Notes under the pieces: model-generated
What the model saw: only the letters and a program-made list of their open reading frames with translations
Database searches by the model: none
Told to the model about the DNA's origin: nothing
Program-made: the position numbers and the translations under genes
Part shown: piece after piece, positions 37,432 through 49,753 of the stretch
Numbering within the stretch: position 1 is the first letter of the stretch
Layout: every line of letters begins with the position of its first letter
DNA from: Roridomyces roridus
Lineage: Eukaryota; Basidiomycota; Agaricomycetes; Agaricales; Mycenaceae
NCBI GenBank assembly: GCA_029378245.1
Contig: JARKIF010000006.1
Coordinates: forward strand, 248,001 to 312,000
Length of the DNA stretch: 64,000 bases
Direction of reading: 5' to 3'

Positions 37432-38957
37432 CTACTTCTTGTCGTCCAGCTTGGACTCCCGCAGGCTCGCCTTTGAATTGTACCCGTCCAGGGACAAATG
37501 ATTCGGATCCTGCACAGTCAGTCGCGAGGATCTATATGTATCGAGAGGGAGCGATATGCTAGGTGAAGTCGCCGCCGACATGCCAGATTGGAGGCCGGCC
37601 ATCTCGATTTGCACGTGCTGTATACGATAGGATGAACGATCTAGTTCAAAGGATTTAATGCATGTACAAACCGAGAACGCCGCCGATGCCGCCGAATTCT
37701 TGAGCAATATTATCTCGGTGAATCGTTGACGGGCGTTCAGTCTAATGTGGAGCCTGATCAGGAAGATGAAGACACCGCTGATGAAGGACCTCACGAGAGC
37801 AGTAGCGAGTTTGTGAACACTGAAGGGACGCGGTGAATGGTCTTCGACAACGACATTATAAGCCGACGTACGTTTGGGAATAATGACGAAAAAGCCGACG
37901 TAGACAACTCGAAATTCAGAACTCAGCCGAAGCGGTCGTTTGCAATGAGTGTACCTACAATTGTCTCTCATGGTCAAGAACTTGGTGAAGGATGTCAATA
38001 TCAAGAATCTTGGAAGAGTCTGGCCCAACGCACAGTAATCAGGCACCCCAGTGTCCCGAAACTAGCCAGCCAATCCATCAGGTTTGCAATTTTCTCGAGG
38101 TTGGACGACCCACATGGTCAACAATCCAGTTTCGATCGTCCAAGTCATGATTTGAGTAACAATTTTGTGTAGACTGCGCCGGGAATCAGCTCGGGTGGAC
38201 ATGCAAAGCAGGAAAGAAACCCATACACGCGAGATTTATCGAGATGCCACGAGCTCAGGTAATAACACAACGAGATAACCAGGGTCGCATCGAGGATGGC
38301 GCTGATGAGGAGGATGCACTCGACGAGCCACCCCGCCTTTGCGGCGTATTCTGGCAGCGTAGGTCGGCCGAACGCAAAGACACTGAGCCCTATTATTCCG
38401 ATCCACCGCGTCAAAGTGAGAACGGTGCAGAAAAGGGGGAGGGACGGAGAGTGTGTTAGTTTCCACAGGCGGTGTGTGAACCACAGCTCGAGTTGACATA
38501 TCATGTTAAGCTGAAGACAAGAGACAGCGGAGGGGGATGAATCTCACCTGCTCCAGCGGACCCATGAATCCGCTCATTAGGATCGAAATATCGAGGGATA
38601 TTGGTGGCACTATCAGCAGCTCAGGATGCCCGTACTGCGTTACGGTGACTGTGTAGATGGAATGGCAAATTGCCATCGTATGCCCAATGTCTAGGCACCA
38701 GGCGACGGCGACCTGAGTCATGAAAGATGAAGGACGTGAATCGAAAATGTTTCCCAGGGACGCACGATGGATTTCACCAGGATATGATCCCTCTCGCTCC
38801 GATTGAAGTAGTGCCATGCCTGCACACTAACCATCCCCGAAAGAAATAATGCGACGATGACTCCGATTTCCAAGGCCCCGATGGACGTGCCGAGATCGAA
38901 GGGGGCCTCCGTGGTGCCGCTGGCGACAGGGGAAGGTGAACTTCGCAAAATTGGCAT
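37432..38957 (-). CDS. Seven-transmembrane protein of the mushroom DUF6534-like family
   Basis: Integral membrane protein with GPCR-like topology, function unknown. Start at 38957; exons read: PFDLGTSIGALEIGVIVALFLSG (helix 1), VAVAWCLDIGHTMAICHSIYT (helix 2), YGHPELL plus ISILMSGFMGPLEQ (helix 3), CTVLTLTRWIGIIGLSVFAFG (helix 4), WLVECILLISAILDATLVISLC (helix 5), MTWTIETGLLT and FLTMRDN (helix 6), then VYVGFFVIIPK (helix 7), an SLNARQRF box and a cytoplasmic Ser-rich tail ending at 37432. IETGLLT, the MRDN-F motif and SLNARQ are family hallmarks. At least seven short introns are needed, and I could close the reading frame through all the 3' ones. The intron between helix 6 segments is about 125 bp, longer than its neighbours. 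Confidence 0.82.
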
Positions 38958-40387
38958 CGGATGGGTGAAAGAGCGTCGCCATAGGCCTTCATTGCTCTTG
39001 TAGACAAGCAATGGTGTCATTCGTGAGACGTCTCGAATCATGGTGGTAGTAGAACACACTATAATTTCATTTAGAACTACTGCCGAGGCGCCGAATACTA
39101 AAATGGAGGGAAATATAGCCAGATATGGAGCCCGTGTGTGGATATCCCGAGATGCCGAGTAGCGGGAGTTGTGATAGCCACTTTTAATCAAATGTCTATT
39201 AGAGGGAGATTGACTATGAATGCCAAAAGAGAAACCACGGCCGCACTCACAACATTGAGGGGGAGCGTGTCCGCAAGCGAAGATACGCAAAAAGGTGCTC
39301 GTTCGGAAGCCTGGGCCCTGATCGCCTCATTCAGGATGACCTACACGCTCGGATGCTATCCCTTCGGACCCTTCCCCGGCGCCGGTGTCTGAAGTGCAGT
39401 TCTTCGCCATCAATCCGGAACAGTCGTCCTGTGGCGTCAACAGACCAGTTACGTCGATCTCCACATGAGCTTGAGACAGGATTCATTTGCTGAATGCGGA
39501 GTGAATGAGACCTTATCCGATTGGTGGGAGACAACTCGGGGTACAGCTCCGCTCCGGTAGGCGTGGGAGGCTAGAATTGACAGTGGATTCGGAGAGTAAG
39601 GTGGACTCAGAGATAAGGTGCTGAGTCGATGAGACGCGGAATCCTGTTGCGAATTTGAGGCAATTGACCGTGTCACAGTGCATCTATTTACTGTGTCGTG
39701 CAGCGTTTAATCTCGGTGGACTTGAAGACTCCGATCGAAATTCGAGTGAGCGCTCGTGGGACGTAGAGAACCGCTGATGAGATTGAGTGAGTGGGAAATA
39801 AGTGATTGGCGGATCCTGGCTTACCGTGCCGCCACGAAGAACGGCGGAAGGAGCGACGAAGATGCCCCCGTCAGCGGTGGAGATGGGGCGTCGATCAAGG
39901 GAGGGAATTTCAAGCAAGATCTAGTTTTTTCCCCACAGACCCTGGAAGCTCCCCCAATATTTGAGAATTTGGAATGCCATTGTGTTTCGAGTGAGTGTAG
40001 CGCCCGCTTGCGAAGAAAATACTAGATCCAGCGATGAGGGAGCTTATCCGGGATCGAACGGGAGACCGGCACGTAAACACCCTTCCAGCAGCGCCTAAGA
40101 CGAGCTCTGTCCTTTCTATTTAGTTCGAACGACAAGAAAAAAACTTTCAGGCAAGCGGTGATCACGAATTGTCCGACCCCGAATTGAACGGACCCGGGCA
40201 TGGTGGCGAATGCAAGACCAGAAGAATCTTTTGAAGAGAGTCCCCGTACCTCGACATATAGTTCCAGCCTCGATCGTGTTCAACAGTGAATCAATGATAA
40301 ATGATGGCTATATAAGGCAAGGAAATCGAACAAGAGGCGACGAATTCGATTGATCAGAACTCGGGAAGAAATCTCTATATCCAACAA
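38958..40387. other. Intergenic with a tRNA-like scrap
   Basis: A minus-strand stretch near 40035-40115 resembles a tRNA: acceptor-like pairing GAGCT/AGCTC, a D-arm, a TAC-centred loop and the T-arm CCCGTTCGATCCCGG with one mismatch. Its anticodon stem does not pair properly, so I read it as a decayed tRNA or SINE head. Nothing else is recognised. Confidence 0.4.
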
Positions 40388-41649
40388 TTAACACCAACCC
40401 GGCAGCGGGAATGGTATGGATGCGTAGTCCAAAACCAACAATCCACGCTCCGCGCACCGTGGCAATAGACCCCGCACGTGTTGATAGACGCATCGATTTC
40501 CTGTCATTCGCTGCCTCCACCGCACAGGATTATCGAACGCAGGCTGCACCATGGCACTGGATCAGCGAGCAAATCGTCCACTTCCGACCATCCATAGCCC
40601 ACCACACGGTCAGAGCACGGCGACTCGTAAGTACCGTTCAGCGTTAGAGTTTCCAGTCGATTAGCAGGGGATGAGCTGCTCAGCGCGGCGAGAATGTGGT
40701 GCCGCATTTTGCGGAATGGGACTCCGATGGTAAGATGACGGAGTGTAGGGTACAACTGCAGTACGGCTAGTGCTGCAGACAATTGTGTTACTCGGGTTAC
40801 ATATGGGAGAAGATTACGACGACATCACCACTGGATAACTTGTGAACCTCTTGCAACTCGGGGTCGGCAGCGAGGTCCCGCCAGCCAACGGGAGAATGAA
40901 GATGTGTCGCCGCACTGGCCAACGGTCCTGGTTGCTCGGCGTCCCCGGCGCGGGCTCGCTGAGCAGATGTCCGGGCATCGTCCAGGGATGCGACTACAGC
41001 TTCCCACTCAGACTGATCTATGCCGCGGAGGATGAGGCAACGAGGGAGCATCAACGGGGTAGCATGCGTGGCAGATTTCCAGTTCCTGGAGCTTGGGTAG
41101 CAGGTAAAGAGACCGAATACAGGATGCCGGAGCGTCTGGAACGCGGAGAAAGAGCGATGTCAAGTTGGTGAGATGATGGATGAAATCGGTTATCGCTCTG
41201 GGCTCGGCGGGCTGCATCTCCCGGAAGAAACCCGTATCCAAGTCCGCATGAGTGACTGAAGGCAACGCAACCGCCTCTCGGAGATCATTCGGTTCGCAGT
41301 CGATGTCTAGAAACGTCGGTGCGACTCCGCGTCGGATGAGCAGAGATAGGAGTTTGCCGGCAGGCACCGCAGCAGGGCCGACGGCGTCTCATCTTATAAT
41401 ACGTATGCCAACCTGACGAACACTGGATATGAAGGTGGCGAGGGGAGACTCGAGGAGAGGGAGGAATTGTGTGATCCTGTCATTCTTGTGCTTGTTGGCA
41501 TTGTCTACGAGGTCGATCCTTGAAAAGCCGTGATGTCGAGCGCGGGATACCCATTGTCGGGACACGAGAGAGCAGGCGGTGATTGTTGAAGGCCAGGCTT
41601 TAGCCTCGTCGATGATGAGTTCCAGAATCTCGGTCGGGAAGGGAGACAT
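40388..41649 (-). pseudogene. F-box/leucine-rich-like protein, decayed
   Basis: From ATG at 41649 the frame opens with an F-box: LPTEILELIIDEAK-like start (MSPFPTEILELIIDEAK), then CSLVSRQWVSRARHH. F-box proteins recruit substrates to SCF ubiquitin ligases. The frame meets a TGA at 41389-41391 but continues in the same frame (AGKLLSLLIRRG, TNLTSLFLRV, LYLLPKLQELEI). Near 41050 it changes frame to LILRGIDQSEWEAV, and near 40510 again to HVRGLLPRCAERGLLVLD, ending at 40388. One nonsense codon and two unexplained frame changes make a functional product unlikely. Confidence 0.7.
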
Positions 41650-41928
41650 GGTGGTGTGAGTCAGGAGAGTGCAGTGACACGTGATGCCGATCATGGAGAA
41701 ATGATCGGAACGGAACTGCTGCCGGCTGAAGTTACTTTTTATCATCTCCAATGACGGTGCCCAGGTCCCAAGGGAGCGCACAGTATTTCCAGTACCAATA
41801 TATATAGATGAACCGAAAGCCGTCACTGCAGTTGAACAGGTTAGAAGCGAGGGGAGTAAACTACCCTAGCCTCCAGGGAACAACTTTCAAAAGCGCCAAT
41901 ACAATAACTCTTCATACAAACACAATCC

Positions 41929-43815
41929 TTACATTTCCTTGGCTTGCCCTGGGCCTTTATCTTCAAGCAGGGCAACAATCTCACCACGGCCAGAATTTAA
42001 AGCCACCTCCCGCGCCCTCGGGTACCCACCTACATTGTACAACCACAATTACCGACAATCACTCTGACAGCAGGAAGACTCACCCGAATCTACCCCGTGC
42101 TCCAGAAGGAGTTGCACCATCTGAACGTTCCCGATTTGTGCTGCGATCTGGAGTGCAGTCTTCCTCTCCTCGCCTTCTGCGAGCGAGTTCAAAAATCTTC
42201 CGAGGTTATGAGCGTACCAGGGGGCTCACCCTCGATGTTAGGGTCTGCACCATGAGCCAAAAGCAATCTAGCTATAGGCAAATCTCCGTGCGTCACTGCG
42301 GCGTACAATGGCGTGGACCCTGTGGTGTCTACACAAATGCACGTTCAATATGTGGACTTGGTCTGTTTTGGCGGACTGACCTTGGACATTCGGATCCGCA
42401 CCGTAAACAAGTAGGACGTGCACCAGCTCTGTGAGCCTTAAATGGGATACAGCAAGATGCAGGACTGTCGGATACGTCGAATCTATATAGTCCAACCCAC
42501 CCTTCAGCACTCCGTGCACTATAAAACGAAAGTCATCGTACGCACCTGAAACCCACGTATTGACATCCGCGCCTCTCCTCACCAAATCCCTCACAACACC
42601 ACCCGCGTCAGCCCGAGCCCATCTCACAGTATTCACCAGCTCTGCAGTATAATCGCGCTTGGCACCGAACACTCGGAGATCGCGGAGTGGAAGGACGAGC
42701 AGCGTCACTGCCAGAACTTGCCCGAATGACCACACACCTTGGCCAGGGAGTTCAAAGGGTCTGTTATCCCGGAGCGTGAGTTCGACTATCCAGGCGAACG
42801 CGAGGTTGAGTGCAAGCAGAAAGAGGAGGCCGGTGAGGGTGGAAAGAAGGAAGGGGTTGGATCGAAGGGCGGATAAGATTCGCGCCATGTGTCCTTTGGG
42901 GGCTCGTTGGCGTAGACGCTCCGCGGAAAGTGTGCGATCTCTGCGACCCCGCCCATGGAATGCCCTGTGTGCAAAGGCTCCAAATGAGAGAAGCGCCATC
43001 GGCACGAGGAGGTTGATTCCCGGGACGGCGAATATAGAGTATATCGCCAGAGAAGCGATGCGGAGCGATTGGGAACGGAGGGGAACGCGTACGCCGAGAA
43101 TGACGAGGGAGGCGTAGATGAGGGCGCATTGGTCTACGTCTTGTGGGTTGCCGAAGGAGTGGGGGTTGCTCCATAGCCAAAGACCGACGGCGGACATCAT
43201 GGAGAGGTGTAGGGAGCCGAGGATCGCGATTATGGCTACACCACTGACTTGGACTCGAAAAATGGACCGGAGGATTGAGCGTTGTTCGTTTTCGGAGTCT
43301 GGTCAGCGCGATCGTCAGATTCGTTTAATTGGCATCATTAGTTTCATACTTGTAGGCTCCTTGGACTCGTTTTCTAAGTGGAAAGTCAGAAACGAGTTCA
43401 GTTCAAGACAATATGATCAGGCACTCGCAAACCATCGCCGCCACCCCAACAAATCCGCCCAGAGCCGCCTCGGCCCAAGCTGACTCCGTCTCTGCACATA
43501 AAGCAATAAATAAATAAACGTGTTCGTATTGCTCATCCAGCTCAAAGCAAGGATGACGTTTGTATGGAAGATACTGAGACCGCCCGTCCCTGCTTCGACC
43601 ACCGCAGCGATGAGCATCCCGAAGCCAGTAATGAGGATGGTGCTGGATTGTGTCTCGATAGCTTCAAGTTCGTACGCTGCGACCTCGCCGTCCCAGAGCG
43701 CTGATATGGCTGGGATGAACCCAAGGAGATTTTGAATGTATATCGCCGTGCGGACGCCTATCCCAGAGATATCTGGGTTGGAGGGGATGCACGGGGGTTG
43801 GGGTAGTGAGCTCAT
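41929..43815 (-). CDS. Multi-pass membrane protein with C-terminal ankyrin repeats
   Basis: Start at 43815 (SSLPQPPCIPSNPDISGIGVR). The first exon has several helices (NLLGFIPAISALW, STILITGFGMLIAAVV, NTFIYLLLYV). The second large exon (43250-42370) adds LGSLHLSMMSAVGLWLWSNP and further helices up to LAVTLLVLPL. Four ankyrin-like units follow: TVLHLAVSHLRLTELVHVLL (42460), TPLYAAVTHGDLPIARLLL (42300), TALQIAAQIGNVQMVQLLL (42150) and AREVALNSGRGEIVALLE (41990). Stop at 41929-41931. The N-terminal membrane region matches a mushroom family I recognise by its PCIPSNPDISGIGVR start. Ankyrin repeats are protein-binding; the partner is unknown. Introns of about 50 bp separate the ankyrin units. Confidence 0.83.
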
Positions 43816-44771
43816 GGCGAGGGAAGGGGGAATGTCCTGTCGGAGTTGTGCTTGATAAACGGGTTACAGTTGTGCTGACGGCTACCTGCCGGCGATAGCG
43901 ATGGAGCGAAACTACAGGGAGCTTGGTGGGGCCTTTGGAGACAATTCATCAATCGGATCGTGGGAAAGAATAGAGTACTCAGTTTTCTCCGCGTACCCCG
44001 GGTTGGAGCTAGCTGATACCGATTGGTAGAAGCGTTCGGGTCTCCACGAGCGGGTACATGGTGGTACTGGCCAAATACCAAGAACTCGACATACCAACAG
44101 GGACTGACATCATACTTCATTGAGTGGAGTGTGAAAGGGATAGAATTGGTGGTGAGACGTCAAGTTACCCGGGTCCCTTGGCTGTACACGCTCGAGTTCC
44201 GTAACTCAGGTTCCACGGCACTTAAAAGCCACCAGCGGGGTTGCTCAAAGAATCAGCGATGTTGGACGATGGACTTGAAGCAAAGAGCTCGTACAATATC
44301 CGAACCAAACACTCCCAAGTTAACATCCAAAAAAACGCCCTTGAAGCAGTCCATCTTGAGTCCCTCACGGGGTCCCTCACCAGGCTCGAGTTGGGACAAG
44401 TAATGGGCGGGTTATTCAACTGCATTGGACCAAGGGGAGTCGACCTACTGAACGACCAGGATGAGATGTATGAAATTCAGACGCGAGAAAAGTTTGACGG
44501 ACAGTATCATCACCTCGACGAGGGAGATGGCAGCAAAGTACAAGAGGTGAAGCGAGAGCTCTCAAAGCGGGAGTTGTCGCAGGAGTGTATCGCACGTCCC
44601 GAGCTGGAAAGTGCTGTTGTCGACATGGCCGTTTGGGAGAAGAATGTGACAAAGCAAACAAAGAGCCGATTCGGCCATCGATCGCGAGTGTGGGAGCTCC
44701 GCCACGTGTTTTCCGATCATCTCACAATACAGTCACACAAACGCATCTCTTCCTCTCCCACCATCATCGAC
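43816..44771. other. Intergenic between divergent genes
   Basis: This is the shared upstream region of the ankyrin membrane protein (-) and the MYND pseudogene (+). A 207-residue plus-strand frame (44241-44864) runs through it, but only its last 30 residues overlap the recognisable MYND first exon. I see no motif in the rest. Confidence 0.4.
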
Positions 44772-44910
44772 ATGCACCCTGATCTCCACATCCGCAATCT
44801 GGAGCGGATTCCATTCTCTATCCGCGTAATTATCATGCCAATCCATGTTGTCTATCTGACTTGATGCAAAGCGCTTCGTGGCGGCCGCAGTGGGGCCGAC
44901 CAGGACCTAT

Positions 44911-47900
44911 ATCATCACGAAAAGTGTCGTTTGATTTACGGGACATTTGACCCGGGACAGCCACATCAAGGCTTGACGCGTTCTTTCAAGGCGCTTTCCA
45001 GTCGTCCACAGGCTGTCGTCCAACTCTCCAGTCTGTTCCTGGCCGTATTTCGACTTTCCTGCCACTGTAAATATACTCTTATTCCTACCTCCTGCCTGGA
45101 TCTCGGGCCACATTTTGCCAACCAAGTCAGCCGCCGCGGCCGCCGATGATCCTTTCAAAGTTCGACACTCAGACTCGTTCTCACTTCCCTCCCTCGCGAC
45201 TCTGTATAATCCACTACCCCACACTTCCCCGACTGCACCTTTTGCCTTTCGGCTCTAAAGCCGGGTTAAGCAACCCGGGCCACCTCAACTTTCAACCGTT
45301 GCCACGCCGCCACAAAACCGGTGCTGACGATGAGGTCGAGGAGACATCACTCCCTTCTGACCTTAATTCCGAAGAGAACGAGTCCAAAGAGGAGAAGGAG
45401 GAGCTCTGTTTTCAGCTCGAGGATGACGAGGAAGGTATAGGCGGACAGGTTGGTTTTGGGGACTTGTAGCGCGTCTTTCCACGCGTCTTTGTGTCTTTGT
45501 ACGCGTCTTTCGTGCTTTAATGGAAACTGCAAGTCTTCCCTATCTTTCATCCCTTGGCTTCGCCCGCGATTGGCCGAAAAAGGACTGGACTCGGCGGCTG
45601 ATTTATTTATCTTTGGAGTCGATTCCTTGCATGCTGACTTGTTGTTTTAACTCCCATGGAATCAAAAGGATTTTATCGTACTCGACTGGTCCTCACATGG
45701 ACCTGAAGCTGAGCAAAAAAAATCTCGAATGCCGTGAGTTATAAATAAATCGGGTGATCAAATTGATGACGCGTCCCTCCCTCTCTCTCTCTTCCCTCAT
45801 GTCCTCCACTCCCACCGCCGCCTCCCAGCCTGCGCCTCACACTCCTTCAAAAGGATCTGATCCTTCAACAAACCATCCGGAACTGGAACTTGACCCTGGG
45901 CCGACGCGTCCTCATCGTCCGCGGCAGATGGCTCCCTCCACCTAAATCCGTTTCTTGGGTGCGCGCCAGAGTGTTAGAACGCTTCAAGCACGTACTCTCA
46001 TCATTCACACTCACGCTTTCACTTACCACCGTCACAGAGCGACGACAGAATCCAAGAAGCTGTCGGACGCGTTGGACGCGTTCCTTGTGTTCAAGAGGTG
46101 GAGGCGGTGATGGGAAATTTCAAATAGGCGCCGCATTGGGAGCCGCTGCTCCACCGGGTGCGTTTCTTTTTCGCTCAATTCTTGTGCTCACTTCGTGCAG
46201 ATGGCGAACGACCTCAAGCCCCAGATCAGCGAATACTTTCCGCCGTCCGACGTCGACATCGCCCTCAAGCCGTTCGTGCGTGACAAGACCCAGCTACCTC
46301 CACCCGATGCTTCGTGACGTGTTATCGTCTTAGCCCCGCAACAGCAAATTAACGCAGCGGAGGATGCGCCGGGTGCGGAGGATACACCGGATGGCCGGGT
46401 GAGGAGAAAAGACCTACGGCGGCGACGGAAAAGTGCGTTTCCTCACACTATATGCGCATATACCCACTCAAGCAACTCTCTAGGGCGCTGAAAGATCTCA
46501 ACCAAATCCACAACTACAACGCGGAGGGTATCTATCGTGTGTCTATCCCGTCGGAGGAATCAGGCTACGTCGGCGTGAACGAGCTTGACGAGAAGAAGGG
46601 TCTAGTCCCAGTACCGATCGTCCTCTGGGTGCTTCGAGTCCTTCGGCGGAGGATCTCAATTGAACGGTTTGTTACTCGCTCATCCTTACACAGTATCTAA
46701 TTCGTTTCAGATCACGCTTCCCGGCTTTCCTCTTGCACTCATCCTGCATCTCAGCTTTTAATCCCACGTGCGTATTCATTGGTGCATTTCTGCGATGTCT
46801 GACATGCTTGCCAGTCACGAATTAACTATCAATGCCTGACATGTAAGTCTCGAGCCGCCAGACTCGTATCCCATTCTGACCGATCCCTTCGTAGATAATT
46901 TCTGCTCACCTTATCATGCCTGTAAGTACCCGCCACGCTCATTTTGGCGACGACGCGTTTTAACCATAATTACAGGCTCGGATCCTCCAACTCTCGTCGT
47001 ATGTCCTTCAAGTTGTTTCGGCAGATGTGCTCATACTCCAGCTATCCAGACTCTTTTCTTGTCCAGACGCATACTGGTATGTCTTATTTTCTCATTACGG
47101 CGCAACGAGACGCGTATTGGTATGTCTTCTCTTGTCTTCTCACTGCGGCACAATGCTGAGTTGAATTTAGCTGTCCATTCGTCTTCACTGCGGAATTCTG
47201 AATGCGAGTAGCCCCAGTTCCTCGCGGCACACGACTCGCTTACGTTTATATCCAGAGTCCTCTTTCGTCTTTGTGCGGCTCACTCTGATCAAATCTCACA
47301 CCGGACCTACCCAGATTCTAGATAATCATGCGCGGATCGTCTGTAAGCAATTTCGCATATTGCCTCCGCTGTTACTGATCCACGATCCACTACTGCTCCA
47401 GCGCACTACAAACAACATCAAGGTGTGTGGCTATCTTCATTGCACGGGCCGCACTCATCTCATCTCATCTCTGCTCAGCTTTCCTTCTACTTGTTGTATT
47501 GCATCTTCTCGGTGAGTCCCCCATCCATGGAATCTTCCCTGACTGACGAACGAGTTCTTTCTAGCGCTGCTCTCGATGTGCTTTACTGACTGTAAGTATC
47601 CTCGCTCCTCTGTACTCTCATGTTGTCGTCGACTTGAATTCAATTTTTTATTCTTTATTATAATTTATCGGGATTGGTCTGAGGTACTGGGAGGAGCTGG
47701 GAATGGGGAAGCAGCCTGGAAACTGCCTTTAAAGTGTCTAAAGTCCTCTACAGGGACATCTAGCCAGGACTAGACTGTAAAGGACTTTGCAAAGTGGACC
47801 GTCCGTTTACAGGCCTTCCCAGCGTGTCTCCTGCCAGGAAGGGACTTTAAACGCCTGGAGACACTTGACAGGCGCTGCCCAGCGGCTTTCCAGCGAACGA

Positions 47901-47916
47901 CACTTTTCGTGATGAT
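44911..47916. mobile_element. 3.0-kb non-autonomous terminal-inverted-repeat element
   Basis: The ends are perfect inverted copies beginning ATCATCACGAAAAGTGTCGT and matching for 21 bases. Subterminal regions repeat 'gctttccag' and 'ggcgctt' motifs in both orientations. No clear target-site duplication is visible. The length, 3,006 bp, is a multiple of three, and the host reading frame continues in phase across it. No transposase-sized frame is present. The interior holds intron-like units and possibly captured coding sequence (45797-47600). The superfamily is not assigned. Confidence 0.78.
45797..47610 (+). other. Possible intron-rich captured gene or micro-exon array inside the 3-kb element
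   Basis: Putative exons can be read at 46201-46275 (MANDLKPQISEYFPPSDVDI...), then 46335-46433, then 46482-46665 (ALKDLNQIHNYNAEGIYRV...), each bounded by GT-AG sites 50-60 bp apart. From about 46680 onward GT...AG pairs continue but the exons between them shrink to 20-35 bases (for example near 46896, 47398, 47421-47440, 47486-47511 and 47565-47591). I do not recognise the product. A real micro-exon gene, a decayed captured gene or chance are all possible. Confidence 0.3.
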
Positions 47917-49753
47917 CAAGATGCAGCGTGCTCGGGAACTCATGGACGCTCCAGTCTGTCGGAGGCGCAACATCAGGCCTTCTTGCCTGTCTGTTACGCC
48001 AATCTCGATCCCGAGAAAATCCCCGCTGCACCACTACTGGATGAACTTGCTGATCGTCCGAGGGCGGTGGAGGATATCATGTGCGCCATTGCGAATTCAT
48101 CGGCCTCCACCGGAAACTGCTGCCCGACATGATCTGGCTCCCAACAGAGTTAAACCTCTACACGGACTTCATGTTTTCCACGACGACCCACCTACGTGGG
48201 CGATCATGGCATCAACACCGCGTTTCTGGAGTTGGGTGGTCAAGACACTGGCCTTTTTCCCGGACATCAAAGACCCACACGTACGGGTCGTCATGTTGAA
48301 TGACATTGGGGGCTTCCTCGCCGACACTGGTGTGCGCTCACACCCAGGGCGACTGGAGGAGATGGTCGACACAGCAGGCGGTTCCTTGGACGACTTTGCT
48401 CCCCTCATCTTGGGATATCTTTGAAACTGTACCCAACACCCATCCCCGGATCCCGACCTGCCCGTCGACTACGTCAGACACATTCTCACCTTCATCAACC
48501 AGGCCGACGAGTTTTCGCTCGAGCACAAAACCGAATCCGAGTGTGATTTTGCCGAGGAGCTCGTCAGCGCCATCCTCCTCTTTTGCGACACTGACGAAAC
48601 GCACGAAGACGCGCCGTACGTAGTCGGCGAATCCATAAAACTGATCCAACGTATGGTTTTGACGTCCTCACCATTTTGGGCCGAGGAACTCCTTGAACGC
48701 GGACTCCTTCGGGCGCTTGTGCTCATCACACTCAAGTGCGAGTCCCAGGGTTGGAAACGCTGGCAACTCGACTATCATGTAGGCTTCCTCCTGCAGAACC
48801 TCTTGTCTCCCGCACTGGTCTACTATTACGCAGTGGCCACGTTCGAGGAGTCGCTGGAGAACGTTCGCAGCCTGATTTCTGGAGATGCCTTCAAGCGCAG
48901 CGAGCTATACGAACACTGGCAAGAGTTTCTGGCCTGTGCGCAAGAGCGGTTGGATGCTCTCGATGAATTCGTTGCCAAAACCGTCGCGTACAAAGCATGC
49001 GATAATTTGGGGGTGCGTGACTTTGAATTCCATGTTCAGTCGACCTCAATGCATTCCAGTGTGGCAGTATAGAAAACACCGGAAGCGTCGCCGGGCGTTG
49101 CTCGGGGTGTCAGGGATTCTACTACTGCTCCCGCCAATGCCAAAAAGTGGATTGGAAGGCGGGGCATCGTACCTTCTGTGACACCCATCGAAATATCCTG
49201 CTGAGTGCGTCCCATTTGTATTCTCACGCGTTGAATTTGATTGGGATTGGAAGCCCAAAGGGCTCCAGACCCGCACCTCGTATTTGCCGAGCGTTCGTTT
49301 CTGCGCTATCTCGTGGACCGAAAATACGTCAACGAGCGTCGGTCAATCTGGGCTCAGCAAGTCAATGTCCTCGCAGCACAGACGACCGATCGGATGCCCA
49401 CCCTATTCACTTTATTCGACTTGTGCGAGTCCCCTCCGCTCATCACGGTTTACGACGCCTGCCTCTGGGGTTTCAAGGAATCCGATAATAAGCTGACCCC
49501 TGAATGGGAGGATCTCGTCGAACGTGCGCGGCGGAGCGAGGGGCACATGCAGTTGCATGGTCTCCGTATTTTGGAGAGCCCGCCACGTGTGTGGGTCATT
49601 CCGTTGAGGTCGGAGAGTGCGGAGAGCTATGAGCGGTTGCAGGATCTGGCGGGCCGGGTGCGCGCGGGAGAAGTTGAGGAGACGGGGATTCTCGGGGAGA
49701 TTGATGTTATTCTGTGGAGTTTGGGCAATGCTCTGGAGATTCATCAGAGGTGA

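Larger units (their letters stand above)
44772..49753 (+). pseudogene. MYND-finger family gene split by a 3-kb element and frameshifted
   Basis: Exon 1 (44772-44825) reads MHPDLHIRNLERIPFSIR, the family N-terminus. After an intron (44826-44871), exon 2 reads RFVAAAVGPTRTY up to 44910. The element 44911-47916 intervenes, and the same frame resumes with QDAACSG and AFLPVCYANLDPEKIP (47917-48080). The frame then changes near 48090 (GLHRKLLPDMIW) and near 48170 (FHDDPPTWAIMAST). A TGA follows at 48422-48424, after which the frame continues (DYVRHILTFINQADEF to AYKACDNLG). Intron 49013-49059 leads to the finger: CDNLGC, RCSGCQGFYYCSRQC, GHRTFC. The last exon ends at 49753. MYND domains bind proline-rich partners. 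The insert, two frame changes and one stop indicate a pseudogene. Confidence 0.78.
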
